Below are positions 1 to 10,269 of a DNA stretch of 64,000 nt, piece after piece. The stretch is from Limnobaculum zhutongyuii. Lineage in GTDB: Bacteria > Pseudomonadota > Gammaproteobacteria > Enterobacterales > Enterobacteriaceae. The position numbers were made by a program, and so were the translations under genes. Position 1 is the first letter of the stretch. The number at the start of each line of letters is the position of its first letter. The stretch lies in contig NZ_CP034752.1 of the NCBI RefSeq assembly GCF_004295645.1, positions 3,100,001-3,164,000 of the forward strand. The letters run 5' to 3'. A model generated the notes under the pieces. That model ran no database searches. It was not told the DNA's origin and worked only from the letters and a program-made list of their open reading frames with translations.

Positions 1-111
1 GAAGGGAATAGATGTGGTTGGCTATTTTACTCGTCAATCTTACCGATACTTTAGCGCGTAATAGTAACATAACGTAACGCTTTGGAGTAAGCTCAATACC
101 GCTTACTGACA

Positions 112-150
112 ACAAAAATAAGGGGCCAATTGCAGGCCCCTTATGGTTTT
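112..150 (-). terminator. Rho-independent terminator after cra
   Basis: A perfect 10-bp stem (118-127 with 135-144, seven-base loop) is followed on the minus strand by a run of T residues. It lies just past the cra stop codon and should end the cra transcript before the next gene to the left, which is outside the window (mraZ would be expected from the E. coli order). The first 110 bases show no gene. Confidence 0.85.
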
Positions 151-189
151 CTCAGATTATCAAAGTGATACTCTTAAATACTTTACAAA

Positions 190-1194
190 CTATACGCGGC
201 TCAAACTGCCGCGACGGAACAAGCTGCGTCGAATGCGTGTCAGTCCTGGTTTTGGTTTCTGAGTTTCATCAATACTTGCCAGTACTAACTCCAATACTCG
301 TTCTGCAACTTCTCTGTGACGTTGAGCAACGGATAATACCGGACACTCAAGGAAATCCAACAGTTCGTTATCACCAAAAGTGGCAATCGCCAGATCGGCA
401 GGCAGGCGCCCTTGCTTCTGCAAGATCACATCCATCACACCCTGTAGCAATGAGAATGATGTGGTATAAATTGCCTGAGGAATCGGATTCGATTCCAGCC
501 AGTTTTTAAACACTTCTGCTGCTGATTCACGCTCATAACTGTTGGCATAAATATAGCTAACCTGACGCTTGTCCCCTTTCCACGCCTGACGGAACCCCTG
601 CTCACGCAACTGGCTGACGGATAATTCAGGTAATGCACCAAGATAGGCCACGCTATCTGCTTTAAAATTACGTAACTCTGACGCCAGCATTTCTGCATCT
701 TCGTAGTCAGCCCCAACAACGCTGATAAAATGCTCACGATCCAACGCACGGTCCAGAGCGATAATCGGTAGAGAACTGTTTACCCAACGCTGATAGAACG
801 GATGCTCCGGCGGCAACGCGGTGGAGATAATCAGGGCATCCACTTTGCGTTGCAATAAGTGCTCAACGCAGCGCATTTCATTATCCGGCTGGTCTTCAGA
901 ACAGGCTATAAGCAACTGATAGCCCCGCTGGCGCGCCTGACGTTCAAGATAGTTAGCAATTCTTGTATAGCTGGTGTTTTCTAAATCAGGAATAACCAGC
1001 CCGATAGAACGTGTACGACCGGCACGTAAGCCAGCAGCAACCGCATTAGGTTGATAATTATGTTCCCGGACTACCGCCATGACTTTCTCAACTGTTTTAT
1101 CGCTCACACGATATTGCTTGGCTTTGCCATTAATGACATAGCTGGCCGTCGTGCGTGAAACACCAGCGAGACGCGCAATTTCATCCAGTTTCAC
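190..1194 (-). CDS. cra: Catabolite repressor/activator Cra (FruR), LacI family
   Basis: Cra is a cytoplasmic global regulator of carbon flow that represses glycolytic and activates gluconeogenic genes and is displaced from DNA by fructose phosphates. The 334-residue protein has exactly the E. coli length and is near-identical over the N-terminal LacI-type helix-turn-helix (about residues 3-25) and hinge, including the DNA-contact stretch [17 protein letters not shown]. The periplasmic-binding-protein-like effector domain follows (about 60-334). It is monocistronic with its own terminator. Position next to ilvIH is the conserved enterobacterial arrangement. Confidence 0.97.
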   Translation of the reverse strand: MKLDEIARLAGVSRTTASYVINGKAKQYRVSDKTVEKVMAVVREHNYQPNAVAAGLRAGRTRSIGLVIPDLENTSYTRIANYLERQARQRGYQLLIACSEDQPDNEMRCVEHLLQRKVDALIISTALPPEHPFYQRWVNSSLPIIALDRALDREHFISVVGADYEDAEMLASELRNFKADSVAYLGALPELSVSQLREQGFRQAWKGDKRQVSYIYANSYERESAAEVFKNWLESNPIPQAIYTTSFSLLQGVMDVILQKQGRLPADLAIATFGDNELLDFLECPVLSVAQRHREVAERVLELVLASIDETQKPKPGLTRIRRSLFRRGSLSRV

Positions 1195-1334
1195 GTTAAC
1201 CCCTTAAGTATCAATTCGCCCCGTCATTGGTGGCATAATAACCATAATAATATAAATGGCTTTAAGTAATGTAGATCTAACCCAAGATATGACGATTCAG
1301 CAACTGCTTAATCCATTCAGTCAGTGTAATACAA

Positions 1335-1386
1335 AATAAAAAGCCCTACGCCACCGGCAGAGCCCCTGTTTTTGTCTGAAAAATGG
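1335..1386 (-). terminator. Probable terminator after ilvH
   Basis: On the minus strand an imperfect GC-rich hairpin just past the ilvH stop is followed by a T-rich run (TTTTTATTTTG). The stem has a mismatch and a bulge, so this is less certain than the other terminators in the window. Confidence 0.5.
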
Positions 1387-1878
1387 TTAACGCATAATCC
1401 GCTCACCGCGTCCAACACCAACGATTCCTGAACGGGCAACTTCAACAATTTCACCGGCTTCACGAATAGCGGCTAAAAACGCATCCAGTTTACTGCTGGT
1501 GCCTACCAGCTGAACAGTATACAACGAGGATGTAACATCCACGATCTGCCCACGGAAAATGTCTGCACAGCGCTTAACCTCTTCCCTACCGTCACCGGAA
1601 GTACGCAATTTCACCAGCATGATTTCACGTTCAACACAGTCACCATCGGTCAGTTCGGATACCCGCAGAACATCAACCAACTTATGCAGCTGTTTTTCTA
1701 TCTGCTCCAATACTTTCGCATCACCTTTAGTGTGAATCGTCATACGCGAAAGAGTCGGATCGTCCGTTGGCGCGACGGTCAGGCTTTCAATGTTATATCC
1801 CCGTTGAGAAAACAGGCCAATCACCCGCGACAGAGCGCCGGATTCATTCTCCAGTAGTACTGATAATATACGGCGCAT
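1387..1878 (-). CDS. ilvH: Acetolactate synthase III small (regulatory) subunit IlvH
   Basis: Regulatory subunit of acetohydroxyacid synthase III, giving valine feedback inhibition to the IlvI catalytic subunit in branched-chain amino acid synthesis. The start at 1878 was chosen because it gives the E. coli N-terminus [16 protein letters not shown] and 163 residues, with a strong ribosome binding site (GGAGAGGAG) just upstream; an in-frame upstream start would add ten residues inside ilvI. The ACT domain lies at about residues 4-78, and a C-terminal regulatory domain follows. It is two bases from the ilvI stop, so the two form one operon. Confidence 0.97.
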   Translation of the reverse strand: MRRILSVLLENESGALSRVIGLFSQRGYNIESLTVAPTDDPTLSRMTIHTKGDAKVLEQIEKQLHKLVDVLRVSELTDGDCVEREIMLVKLRTSGDGREEVKRCADIFRGQIVDVTSSLYTVQLVGTSSKLDAFLAAIREAGEIVEVARSGIVGVGRGERIMR

Positions 1879-1880
1879 AA

Positions 1881-3599
1881 TCAGCTCCTCTCCGTTCTGC
1901 TTAGCCACATTTCGTCCATTGCACCGCCGCGAATTTGCATCGGGTAGACGTGTTCTCTTTCATCAACGGCAACATCAACAAACACCAGACGATTTTTAAT
2001 CGCCAGTGCTTCCGCCAGTTTGCTTTCCAGCTCTTCCGGTTTACTGATGGAGATCCCTACATGACCATAGGCTTCCGCCAGTTTGACAAAGTCAGGCAGC
2101 GAGTCCATATAGGAATGAGAATGACGGCCTGCATAAATCAGGTCCTGCCACTGTTTTACCATGCCGAGGAATTTGTTATTCAAGTTAAGCACCACAACAG
2201 GCAAATCATATTGCAGCGCGGTAGATAGCTCCTGAATATTCATTTGAATACTGCCATCCCCGGTTACGCAAACCACAGTTTCTCTTGGTAATGCCAGCTT
2301 AACGCCCAGCGCAGCGGGTAGACCAAAGCCCATGGTGCCAAGACCACCAGAGTTAATCCAGCGGCGAGGCTTATCAAACGGATAGTACAGCGCAGCAAAC
2401 ATCTGATGCTGACCCACGTCAGAAGCTACATAAGCATTACCCTGAGTTAAACGGTACAGGGTTTCAATCACTGCCTGTGGCTTGATGCGATCACCGCTGT
2501 GATCGTAAGCCAGCGACTTTTTACAGCGCCATTCTTCAATGCTCTGCCACCAGCTATCCAGATTCTCAAACCCTTGCTCAGGATCTCGCTGTTTTAGCAG
2601 CTCCAGCATCTGAGTCAGCACCTGCTTAGCATCACCAACGATTGGTACATCGGCATTCACTGTTTTAGAAATTGAGGTGGGATCAATATCAATATGCAAT
2701 ACCGTTGCCCCCGGGCAATACTTCGCCAGATTGTTGGTAGTACGGTCATCAAAACGCACACCAACCGCAAAGATCAGGTCAGAGTGGTGCATAGTCATAT
2801 TGGCTTCATAGGTGCCGTGCATCCCCAACATACCAACAAAATGTTTATTCGTTGAAGGAAAAGCACCCAGCCCCATTAATGAACTGGCTACCGGTAGATT
2901 CAACGTTTCTACCAGTGTCTTTAATTCCGCATCACAGCCAGAAGTAATGGCGCCACCGCCCACATATACCACCGGATTTTTTGCCTCCAGCAGGATTTGT
3001 AGAGCGCGTTTAATTTGTCCCCGATGTCCATGCACCGTTGGATTATAGGAACGCATCGAGATTTGATCGGGATAAGAATAGGGGATCTTAATCGCTGGGT
3101 TGAGAATATCCTTGGGTAAATCAACCACTACCGGACCCGGACGACCGGTGCTGGCAACGTAGAATGCCTTTTTCAGCACCATAGGGATATCTTCTACATG
3201 CTTAACTAAAAAGCTATGTTTTACCACTGGGCGGGAAATTCCCACCATATCGCATTCCTGAAAGGCGTCGTTACCTATCAAGGTAGTCGCTACCTGACCG
3301 GAAAGTACCACCAGCGGAATGGAATCCATATAGGCGGTAGCAATACCGGTAATGGCATTGGTTGCCCCCGGCCCCGAAGTCACCAGCACCACCCCCACTT
3401 CGCCAGTTGCCCGAGCAAAACCATCAGCCATATGTACAGCCGCTTGTTCATGGCGCACTAACACATGGTCAATACCGCCTACCGTGTGCAATGCATCATA
3501 GATATCCAGCACGGCTCCACCCGGATAACCAAATACATGCTTAACCCCCTGATCAATCAACGATCGGACAACGATCTCAGCTCCGGATAACGTTTCCAT
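1881..3599 (-). CDS. ilvI: Acetolactate synthase III large (catalytic) subunit IlvI
   Basis: Thiamine-diphosphate enzyme that condenses two pyruvates to acetolactate, or pyruvate and 2-ketobutyrate to acetohydroxybutyrate: the first common step of valine, leucine and isoleucine synthesis. The 572 residues match the family length (574 in E. coli). The N-terminal PYR domain carries the catalytic Glu at residue 51 in [14 protein letters not shown]. The C-terminal TPP-binding motif begins GDGSIQMN (about residue 440), with [14 protein letters not shown] downstream. ilvH follows. In E. coli the operon is activated by Lrp through sites in the upstream region; no Lrp site is claimed here. Confidence 0.98.
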   Translation of the reverse strand: METLSGAEIVVRSLIDQGVKHVFGYPGGAVLDIYDALHTVGGIDHVLVRHEQAAVHMADGFARATGEVGVVLVTSGPGATNAITGIATAYMDSIPLVVLSGQVATTLIGNDAFQECDMVGISRPVVKHSFLVKHVEDIPMVLKKAFYVASTGRPGPVVVDLPKDILNPAIKIPYSYPDQISMRSYNPTVHGHRGQIKRALQILLEAKNPVVYVGGGAITSGCDAELKTLVETLNLPVASSLMGLGAFPSTNKHFVGMLGMHGTYEANMTMHHSDLIFAVGVRFDDRTTNNLAKYCPGATVLHIDIDPTSISKTVNADVPIVGDAKQVLTQMLELLKQRDPEQGFENLDSWWQSIEEWRCKKSLAYDHSGDRIKPQAVIETLYRLTQGNAYVASDVGQHQMFAALYYPFDKPRRWINSGGLGTMGFGLPAALGVKLALPRETVVCVTGDGSIQMNIQELSTALQYDLPVVVLNLNNKFLGMVKQWQDLIYAGRHSHSYMDSLPDFVKLAEAYGHVGISISKPEELESKLAEALAIKNRLVFVDVAVDEREHVYPMQIRGGAMDEMWLSRTERS

Positions 3600-3919
3600 G
3601 GGTTTCCTCCAGGTTATTGTTGTTGTGCACTCAGGCGATAATAAGCCATAAGGCGGAATACAGGGTTTTCCCCATGTTATTGATCTTGTCTGACCTGCTT
3701 GTGTATCACTGCCCTCGGATCATCGCACTATCAAAAGACATCACATAAAAGATAGTCAAGGGTTAGCTTATTACCATACCGCCGTCTATCCATACTGGCA
3801 AAAGCATTCTTTCATGATTAAAAAGAAAGTTTTTCAAGCCATTAAGCCGATAACCGGCAGAATAATCGGTTATTCTCCACCTGACTATTCCGATTTAAAA
3901 ACCACACATTTAGCAAAAG

Positions 3920-3950
3920 CCAGAAAAAAAGGCGCACAACGTACGCCTCA
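3920..3950 (-). terminator. Terminator hairpin upstream of ilvI
   Basis: On the minus strand the 19-base imperfect palindrome at 3930-3948 is followed by seven T residues. It would stop transcription coming from the acyl-CoA synthetase gene before it reaches ilvI. The same 19 bases, with two differences, occur at 4184-4202 on the other side of the repeat element. Confidence 0.7.
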
Positions 3951-3990
3951 GATTGCTAACAAAGTTTGATGGGTTTATGTCTGGCAGCCA

Positions 3991-4183
3991 ATCGGAGGGA
4001 GAGGCCGCCGTTGGGGTCTACTTGGCGTAAGCCAACGAAGTGCCCCTGGGCGGACTAGGCCCGGAGCTATCGGAACTAAAGTACAGATGGTCTTCCGGCC
4101 GAGCACAACGGTAATATGAACAACTTCGTTTTTACAGCCGGAATATTCATTGAAGCCAATTTATCTGGTTTTTCAGCAGTGTC
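3991..4183 (+). repeat. Mosaic intergenic repeat, copy 1
   Basis: Left module: 4021-4038 is identical over 18 bases to the reverse complement of 59080-59097. Core module: about 4080-4183 aligns with 12364-12456 and with the reverse complement of 58866-58966. The core has a long-loop hairpin pairing TTCCGGC (4093-4099) with GCCGGAA (4137-4143). It abuts the 3' end of the acyl-CoA synthetase gene. No open reading frame is shared between copies. Confidence 0.8.
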
Positions 4184-4225
4184 AGGCGCACTACGTGCGC
4201 CTTTATAAATCGGCAATACCTACCG

Positions 4226-6025
4226 CTATTCCCTATACATCAACTCAATCTCATTTTGATAACGATTAAGTATCACCTTACGCCGCAGTTTAAGCGTCGG
4301 AGTCAGTTCACCTAACTCCATACTGAAAGCATCAGGCAACAGCGTAAAACGCTTCACCTGCTCAAAACGCGCCAGCTCCTTTTGCAGCTCATTCAGACGC
4401 TGTTCAAACAGCTCTACAATATGGCTATTGCGCAATAGTTCCATCCGATCTTTATAAATCAGATTCATGGAACGGGCGTACTCTTCCAGACTGACAAAAC
4501 AGGGAACAATCAGTGCAGAAACAAATTTACGAGCATCGGCGACTACTGCGATCTGATCGATAAAGCGATCCTGACCTAATGCTCCTTCAATCACCTGTGG
4601 GGCAATATATTTGCCGCACGAAGTCTTCATTAAATCTTTAATACGTTCGGTAATAAACAGATTGCCAGACTCATCCAGCGTACCGGCGTCACCAGTTTTT
4701 AACCAGCCATCCGCCGTGAATGCCGCGGCGCTCTCTTCCGGACGATTATAGTAACCACGCATAACAATCGGGCCACGTACCTGAATTTCATTTTCGTCAC
4801 CAATGCGCACGTCAACACCCGGTAATGGACGACCAATAGAGCCAAAACGAAAACCGGTTTCTTCCCAACAGGATACTGTGGCACAGGTTTCAGTCATACC
4901 GTAACCGTAGGTAATGTGCAGTCCTACCGCATGGAAGAACAGAATAATGTTGTCGTCCAGCTTGGCACCCGCCGCAGGTAAAAAGCGAATATTTCCACCC
5001 AATACGCCACGTAATTTTTTCAACACCAACTTATCGGCCAGACGATGAGCCGCAGCCATCAATGGATTAAGTTTTTTGCCCTGATGAGCAGACCAAAATT
5101 TACGCTTACCACACCACAGTGCGCTATGGAATAAGGCACGACGATGCCATGGAGCCAGAGCGACCTTGTCATAAATCGCTGAGAAGACTTTTTCATAAAA
5201 CCGCGGCACCGCACACATCACGGTAGGTTTCACGTCTGACATGGCTTCACGTACTAAAGCGGTATCACGTAAATAGACGTTTTGAGCACCTGCATGCATC
5301 ACATACAGGCTCCAGGCACGCTCAAAAACATGAGATAACGGCAAGAAACTAAGAGAAATATCATCCGCACTGACGGTTAAACGCTCGTCGTGAAGGCAAA
5401 ATTGAGTCGCCAGATTTCGGTAATCCAGCATCACCCCTTTAGGCTCACCGGTAGTGCCGGAGGTGTAGATCAGCGTAAACAAATCATCAATATCGCGAGC
5501 GCTAATGCGTGCCTGAAATTCAGCCATGTGGCTATCATCAGCTCGTTGACAAAAATCATCCAAATGAATGGCAATATCACATCCGCGTAAATCTATGTTG
5601 TTATCAAACGCAATAATTCTTTCAAGCTGAGGGCAAAGCTCACAAATAGTTAATGCCGCATCCATTTGAGCCTGAGCGCCAACAAACAGCGTTCTGACCT
5701 GTGCGTCATTAATCACAAAAGCAGACTGTACCGGTGTATTAGTCGAATAAATAGGGACCGCAATAGCACGTAAATGAAGAATCGATAAATCAGTAATCGC
5801 CCAGTTAATACTGTTATTAGCAAAAATGGCAATACGATCCTGAACCTGTACACCGGTGCTTAATAACGCTCTGGCGGTTTGGGAAATACGCTCACCAATT
5901 TGCTGCCAGCTTAATGACTTTTCCTGATGTTGATCCCACTCTCTGAATGCAATTCTGCCTGGGTTTTGCTGGATACGATCTTGCACACGCCCAACCGGGT
6001 GAAATTGCCTGAGTGTTTGGTTCAT
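4226..6025 (-). CDS. AMP-dependent long-chain fatty-acyl-CoA synthetase
   Basis: Member of the ANL adenylate-forming family; the closest type is the bacterial FadD15-like long-chain acyl-CoA synthetase, which activates fatty acids to acyl-AMP and then acyl-CoA. The 599 residues contain the phosphate-binding P-loop IYTSGTTGEPKGVM at about 186-199, the adenine motif YGYGMTE, and the hinge region DGWLKTGDAG. No signal peptide is seen. It stands alone on the minus strand with 194 bases before the cytochrome b561 gene. E. coli K-12 lacks it here; this interval holds leuO instead. The exact fatty acid substrate cannot be read from sequence. Confidence 0.85.
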   Translation of the reverse strand: MNQTLRQFHPVGRVQDRIQQNPGRIAFREWDQHQEKSLSWQQIGERISQTARALLSTGVQVQDRIAIFANNSINWAITDLSILHLRAIAVPIYSTNTPVQSAFVINDAQVRTLFVGAQAQMDAALTICELCPQLERIIAFDNNIDLRGCDIAIHLDDFCQRADDSHMAEFQARISARDIDDLFTLIYTSGTTGEPKGVMLDYRNLATQFCLHDERLTVSADDISLSFLPLSHVFERAWSLYVMHAGAQNVYLRDTALVREAMSDVKPTVMCAVPRFYEKVFSAIYDKVALAPWHRRALFHSALWCGKRKFWSAHQGKKLNPLMAAAHRLADKLVLKKLRGVLGGNIRFLPAAGAKLDDNIILFFHAVGLHITYGYGMTETCATVSCWEETGFRFGSIGRPLPGVDVRIGDENEIQVRGPIVMRGYYNRPEESAAAFTADGWLKTGDAGTLDESGNLFITERIKDLMKTSCGKYIAPQVIEGALGQDRFIDQIAVVADARKFVSALIVPCFVSLEEYARSMNLIYKDRMELLRNSHIVELFEQRLNELQKELARFEQVKRFTLLPDAFSMELGELTPTLKLRRKVILNRYQNEIELMYRE

Positions 6026-6219
6026 AAATGACTCTCATTTTCAGCTTACAGCTGTTCGCTATTTTTATGTTGGGAAGTCTACATTTTCTCGAGTGCGGGT
6101 CAATGAGAATTAACTAAATATGCGTGAATGGTTACAAACTTTAAGCTGAAAATCCCTTAGAAACAGCGATCTAAAGGATGAATATTTATAGAAGAAAAGG
6201 AAGTGTCGCAGAGGCGTGT

Positions 6220-6726
6220 TTAACGTCTGCCCGGTAACATAGCAACAATCAAATTGCGCTTAAGCCAAACAGAAAGGGTCACTACCGCCAAAATATGTAA
6301 AATAACCAAGATAGTCACTAAATTAACCAGCCAGTAGTGCCATTCATCCACCGGCCAGCGATCCATTAAAGCGGTACCCTGAGCCCATCCGGTGAACGCC
6401 ACTAATGGTAGCAATAACCAAAATAGCCAAATGCTGATAGCGCCAATAGGATTGTGCCCCAGAGTTCGGTGAGCCGAGCGCTGACGCACCTCCTCCAGAT
6501 GCTGACGTATTGCCGTGCAGGTTGGGACAATAGCCGAAAGACGAGCCGGTCCTTTTGCGCCCGTCATTCCCCATATCAAACGTACAATTACCAATGTAGC
6601 AACGCTCAACCCCACGATTTGATGTAGTGTTTTTCCCGGCTCAGTAATATGCAGTCGATTGATCAAAAAACCTAACGCCACACACCAGTGTGTGGTTCTG
6701 ACCAGCCAATCCCAACGTTGAATCAT
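6220..6726 (-). CDS. Cytochrome b561-type membrane protein (Ni/Fe-hydrogenase b-type/CybB-like)
   Basis: A small di-haem membrane cytochrome of the prokaryotic b561 family. Its 168 residues show four hydrophobic segments (about 12-25, 34-53, 96-112, 133-155). Candidate haem ligand histidines are in RTTHW (residue 13), LHQIVGL (35) and the last helix (LHILAVV). Its start codon follows the stop codon of the cytochrome b562 gene directly (TAAATG), so translation is likely coupled. The pair suggests electron transfer between membrane quinol and the soluble periplasmic b562; this function is inference. Confidence 0.85.
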   Translation of the reverse strand: MIQRWDWLVRTTHWCVALGFLINRLHITEPGKTLHQIVGLSVATLVIVRLIWGMTGAKGPARLSAIVPTCTAIRQHLEEVRQRSAHRTLGHNPIGAISIWLFWLLLPLVAFTGWAQGTALMDRWPVDEWHYWLVNLVTILVILHILAVVTLSVWLKRNLIVAMLPGRR

Positions 6727-7113
6727 TTACTTATACTTCTTATGGTATTGGTCACGGGTTTGCTTGAACTGTTCTGCCGCCTGTTTGGCTTGGTCAAACT
6801 TACCGGAATCGGCTAAAGCGGTAGCCCCATCAATCTCACCGATTAATGTGTCCAGACCGTGGCGAAAATCTTTCATGCTGGCGCTGTCTTTCTCCTGCCC
6901 TTCCAGTTTATCAGGTGTACCCTGCTGCGCTTTTTGTGCCGCCTGCTTCATGGCGACTAAACCCTGTTTAAACTCATCGGGTGAATTGGTATTCAATACG
7001 GTACGATAATTTTTGGCAATCAGCTTCATCTGATCTTCGACGTCATTCGCCTGAGCAAGAGCGCTGGTTGCCAGTACCGTCAGACCCATCGCTGCAACTA
7101 ACCATTTCCTCAT
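6727..7113 (-). CDS. cybC: Soluble periplasmic cytochrome b562
   Basis: A four-helix-bundle haem protein of the periplasm. The 128-residue precursor has a signal peptide (1-22, ending in AQA), and the mature part aligns with E. coli cytochrome b562. The haem ligands are present: Met29 (mature Met7) and His124 (mature His102) in the C-terminal RDQYHKKYK. The conserved MKDFRHG segment is also intact. It is the first gene of a two-gene operon with the b561-type membrane cytochrome. E. coli K-12 has a cybC with a defective leader, whereas this copy appears complete. Confidence 0.93.
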   Translation of the reverse strand: MRKWLVAAMGLTVLATSALAQANDVEDQMKLIAKNYRTVLNTNSPDEFKQGLVAMKQAAQKAQQGTPDKLEGQEKDSASMKDFRHGLDTLIGEIDGATALADSGKFDQAKQAAEQFKQTRDQYHKKYK

Positions 7114-7355
7114 ACATCCCCATAATAACGCTAAGAAAGTTCAATAAATCACACAACTTTAGTAAGTGTAGTTGCTGTAAAGAGAAAGGGGTAATCAGAG
7201 GGGAAAAAGAATCTGTTAATCATCACATCGTTTTTTTTGCTTACCGCTATCGAACATTTTTTTAGTTAAAACACAAAACAACCGTTGACAACAACTCAGC
7301 AATCCAGTATCAATTTACCCCACTACTTAATTTTTTATAAAGAGTACTGAATCGC

Positions 7356-7433
7356 ATGTTTGCATCTATTCGTTTTCTCAGCCTCCTCCTCCTCGCATCT
7401 TGTTGCGCGGCTGGCTTGTGGAAGACGAACTGA
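7356..7433 (+). CDS. leuL: leu operon leader peptide LeuL
   Basis: A 25-codon leader reading MFASIRFLSLLLLASCCAAG and ending at a TGA. It holds four consecutive CTC leucine codons, with a fifth CTC two codons before. Ribosome stalling at these codons when charged leucine tRNA is scarce would favour the antiterminated form of the leader RNA. It is followed by an attenuator hairpin and leuA. E. coli uses four CUA codons at the same place; here all are CUC. Confidence 0.9.
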   Translation: MFASIRFLSLLLLASCCAAGLWKTN

Positions 7434-7455
7434 TTAGATTCAGAAAAAACACAAG

Positions 7456-7488
7456 AAACCCGCGCTACCTGCGCGGGTTTTTTTTTGG
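7456..7488 (+). terminator. leu operon attenuator
   Basis: A GC-rich stem (AACCCGCG paired with TGCGCGGGTT) followed by a run of nine T residues lies between leuL and leuA. This is the expected transcription attenuator of the leucine operon. Confidence 0.9.
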
Positions 7489-7542
7489 CCTCGCAGGAAG
7501 TTTTAACCCGATTAAACGATTTCAAAACAGAAGGTACGGAAT

Positions 7543-9096
7543 ATGAGCCAGCAAGTAATTATCTTTGATACCACCCTGCGAGACGGCGAACAGGCTTTAC
7601 AGGCAAGCCTGAGCGTAAAAGAAAAAATGCAAATCGCCATGGCGTTAGAGCGTATGGGCGTAGACGTAATGGAAGTTGGCTTTCCGGTCTCTTCTCCTGG
7701 TGATTTTGAATCGGTGCAAAGCATTGCCCGACAGATCAAAAATAGCCGGGTGTGTGCATTAGCGCGCTGCGTCGATAAAGATATCGATGTTGCAGCAGAA
7801 GCATTGCGCGTAGCCGAAGCTTTCCGTATTCACGTCTTTTTAGCCACCTCCACCCTGCATATCGAATCCAAACTGAAGCGCTCTTTTGAAGATGTCATGG
7901 AAATGGCCGTTCGTTCCGTTAAAAGAGCCCGTAACTACACCGATGACGTTGAATTCTCCTGTGAAGATGCTGGCCGTACCCCAATTGATAACCTGTGTCG
8001 CGTGGTAGAAGCCGCCATTAACGCCGGTGCTACCACCATTAATATTCCGGACACCGTGGGTTATACCGTACCTCGCCAGTTTGGCAACATTATCGAAACC
8101 CTGTATCAGCGCGTACCTAATATTGATAAAGCAATCCTGTCCGTTCACTGCCACGATGATTTAGGCATGTCGGTAGCTAACTCGATTACTGCCGTTCAGG
8201 CGGGTGCCCGTCAGGTGGAAGGAACCATCAATGGTATTGGTGAACGTGCGGGTAACTGTGCACTGGAAGAAGTCATTATGGCGATTAAAGTACGTCAGGA
8301 CATCATGGGCGTACACACCAACATCAACCATCAGGAAATTTATCGCACCAGCCAGCTGGTTAGCCAGTTGTGTAATATGCCTGTTCCGGCCAATAAGGCG
8401 GTGGTTGGTTCTAATGCCTACGCTCACTCCTCCGGTATTCATCAGGATGGCGTGCTGAAAAACCGCGAAACCTATGAAATCATGACGCCGGAATCTATTG
8501 GCTTCAGTCAGGTGCAACTGAACCTGACCTCCCGCTCCGGTCGCGCAGCAGTGAAACACCGTATGGAAGCCATGGGTTATAGCGAAAATGATTACTCTCT
8601 GGACGATTTGTATGCTGCCTTCCTGAAACTGGCGGATAAAAAAGGTCAGGTATTTGATTACGATTTAGAAGCGCTGGTATTCATTCGTAAGCAGCAGGAA
8701 GAACAGGACCATTTCGCACTGGATTACTTCAGCGTGCAGTCAGGTACTAATTTGATGGCAACCGCCTCTGTGCGCCTGGCCTGCGGTGGTGAAATCAAAT
8801 CTGAAGCGGCAACGGGTAACGGCCCGGTAGATGCGGTCTATCAGGCAATTAACCGTATTGCTGACTACCCTATTTCTATTGTGAAGTACCAATTAACTGC
8901 GAAAGGTCAGGGAAAAGATGCTTTAGGTCAGGTAGATATTGTTGCTGAGTATGAAGGGCGTCGTTTCCACGGCGTTGGTCTGGCAACGGACATCGTTGAA
9001 TCTTCTGCTCAGGCACTGGTTCACGTACTGAATCATATCTGGCGCGCTCAACAGGTGGAAGTGCAAAAACAACGCCTGGCGCAAACTGCCGAGTAA
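7543..9096 (+). CDS. leuA: 2-isopropylmalate synthase LeuA
   Basis: Condenses acetyl-CoA with 2-oxoisovalerate, the first committed step of leucine synthesis in the cytoplasm. The 517 residues compare with 523 in E. coli. The HMG-CoA-lyase-like TIM barrel starts with [17 protein letters not shown] (about 8-24). The metal-binding [14 protein letters not shown] is around residue 200, the GIGERAGN signature follows, and the C-terminal regulatory domain binds leucine for feedback inhibition. A ribosome binding site (AAGG) precedes the ATG. First gene of leuABCD, controlled by the leuL attenuator. Confidence 0.98.
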   Translation: MSQQVIIFDTTLRDGEQALQASLSVKEKMQIAMALERMGVDVMEVGFPVSSPGDFESVQSIARQIKNSRVCALARCVDKDIDVAAEALRVAEAFRIHVFLATSTLHIESKLKRSFEDVMEMAVRSVKRARNYTDDVEFSCEDAGRTPIDNLCRVVEAAINAGATTINIPDTVGYTVPRQFGNIIETLYQRVPNIDKAILSVHCHDDLGMSVANSITAVQAGARQVEGTINGIGERAGNCALEEVIMAIKVRQDIMGVHTNINHQEIYRTSQLVSQLCNMPVPANKAVVGSNAYAHSSGIHQDGVLKNRETYEIMTPESIGFSQVQLNLTSRSGRAAVKHRMEAMGYSENDYSLDDLYAAFLKLADKKGQVFDYDLEALVFIRKQQEEQDHFALDYFSVQSGTNLMATASVRLACGGEIKSEAATGNGPVDAVYQAINRIADYPISIVKYQLTAKGQGKDALGQVDIVAEYEGRRFHGVGLATDIVESSAQALVHVLNHIWRAQQVEVQKQRLAQTAE

Positions 9097-9116
9097 TATT
9101 TACCTTTTATTTTTAA

Positions 9117-10268
<1,152 letters not shown>

Positions 10269-10269
10269 A

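Larger units (their letters stand above)
3600..4225. other. Intergenic region upstream of ilvI with repeat element
   Basis: This 626-base gap has no credible gene. It holds the ilvIH promoter region (about 3600-3900, AT-rich), a terminator-like hairpin at 3925-3950, copy 1 of a mosaic repeat family (3991-4183) and a second, nearly identical hairpin at 4184-4202. Confidence 0.7.

Noticed and set aside
1..110. Possible start of the gene left of cra (mraZ expected)
   Set aside because: No coding sequence or start with a ribosome binding site is visible inside the window; only upstream sequence is present.
165..509. 114-residue frame opposite cra
   Set aside because: Antisense shadow of cra without features.
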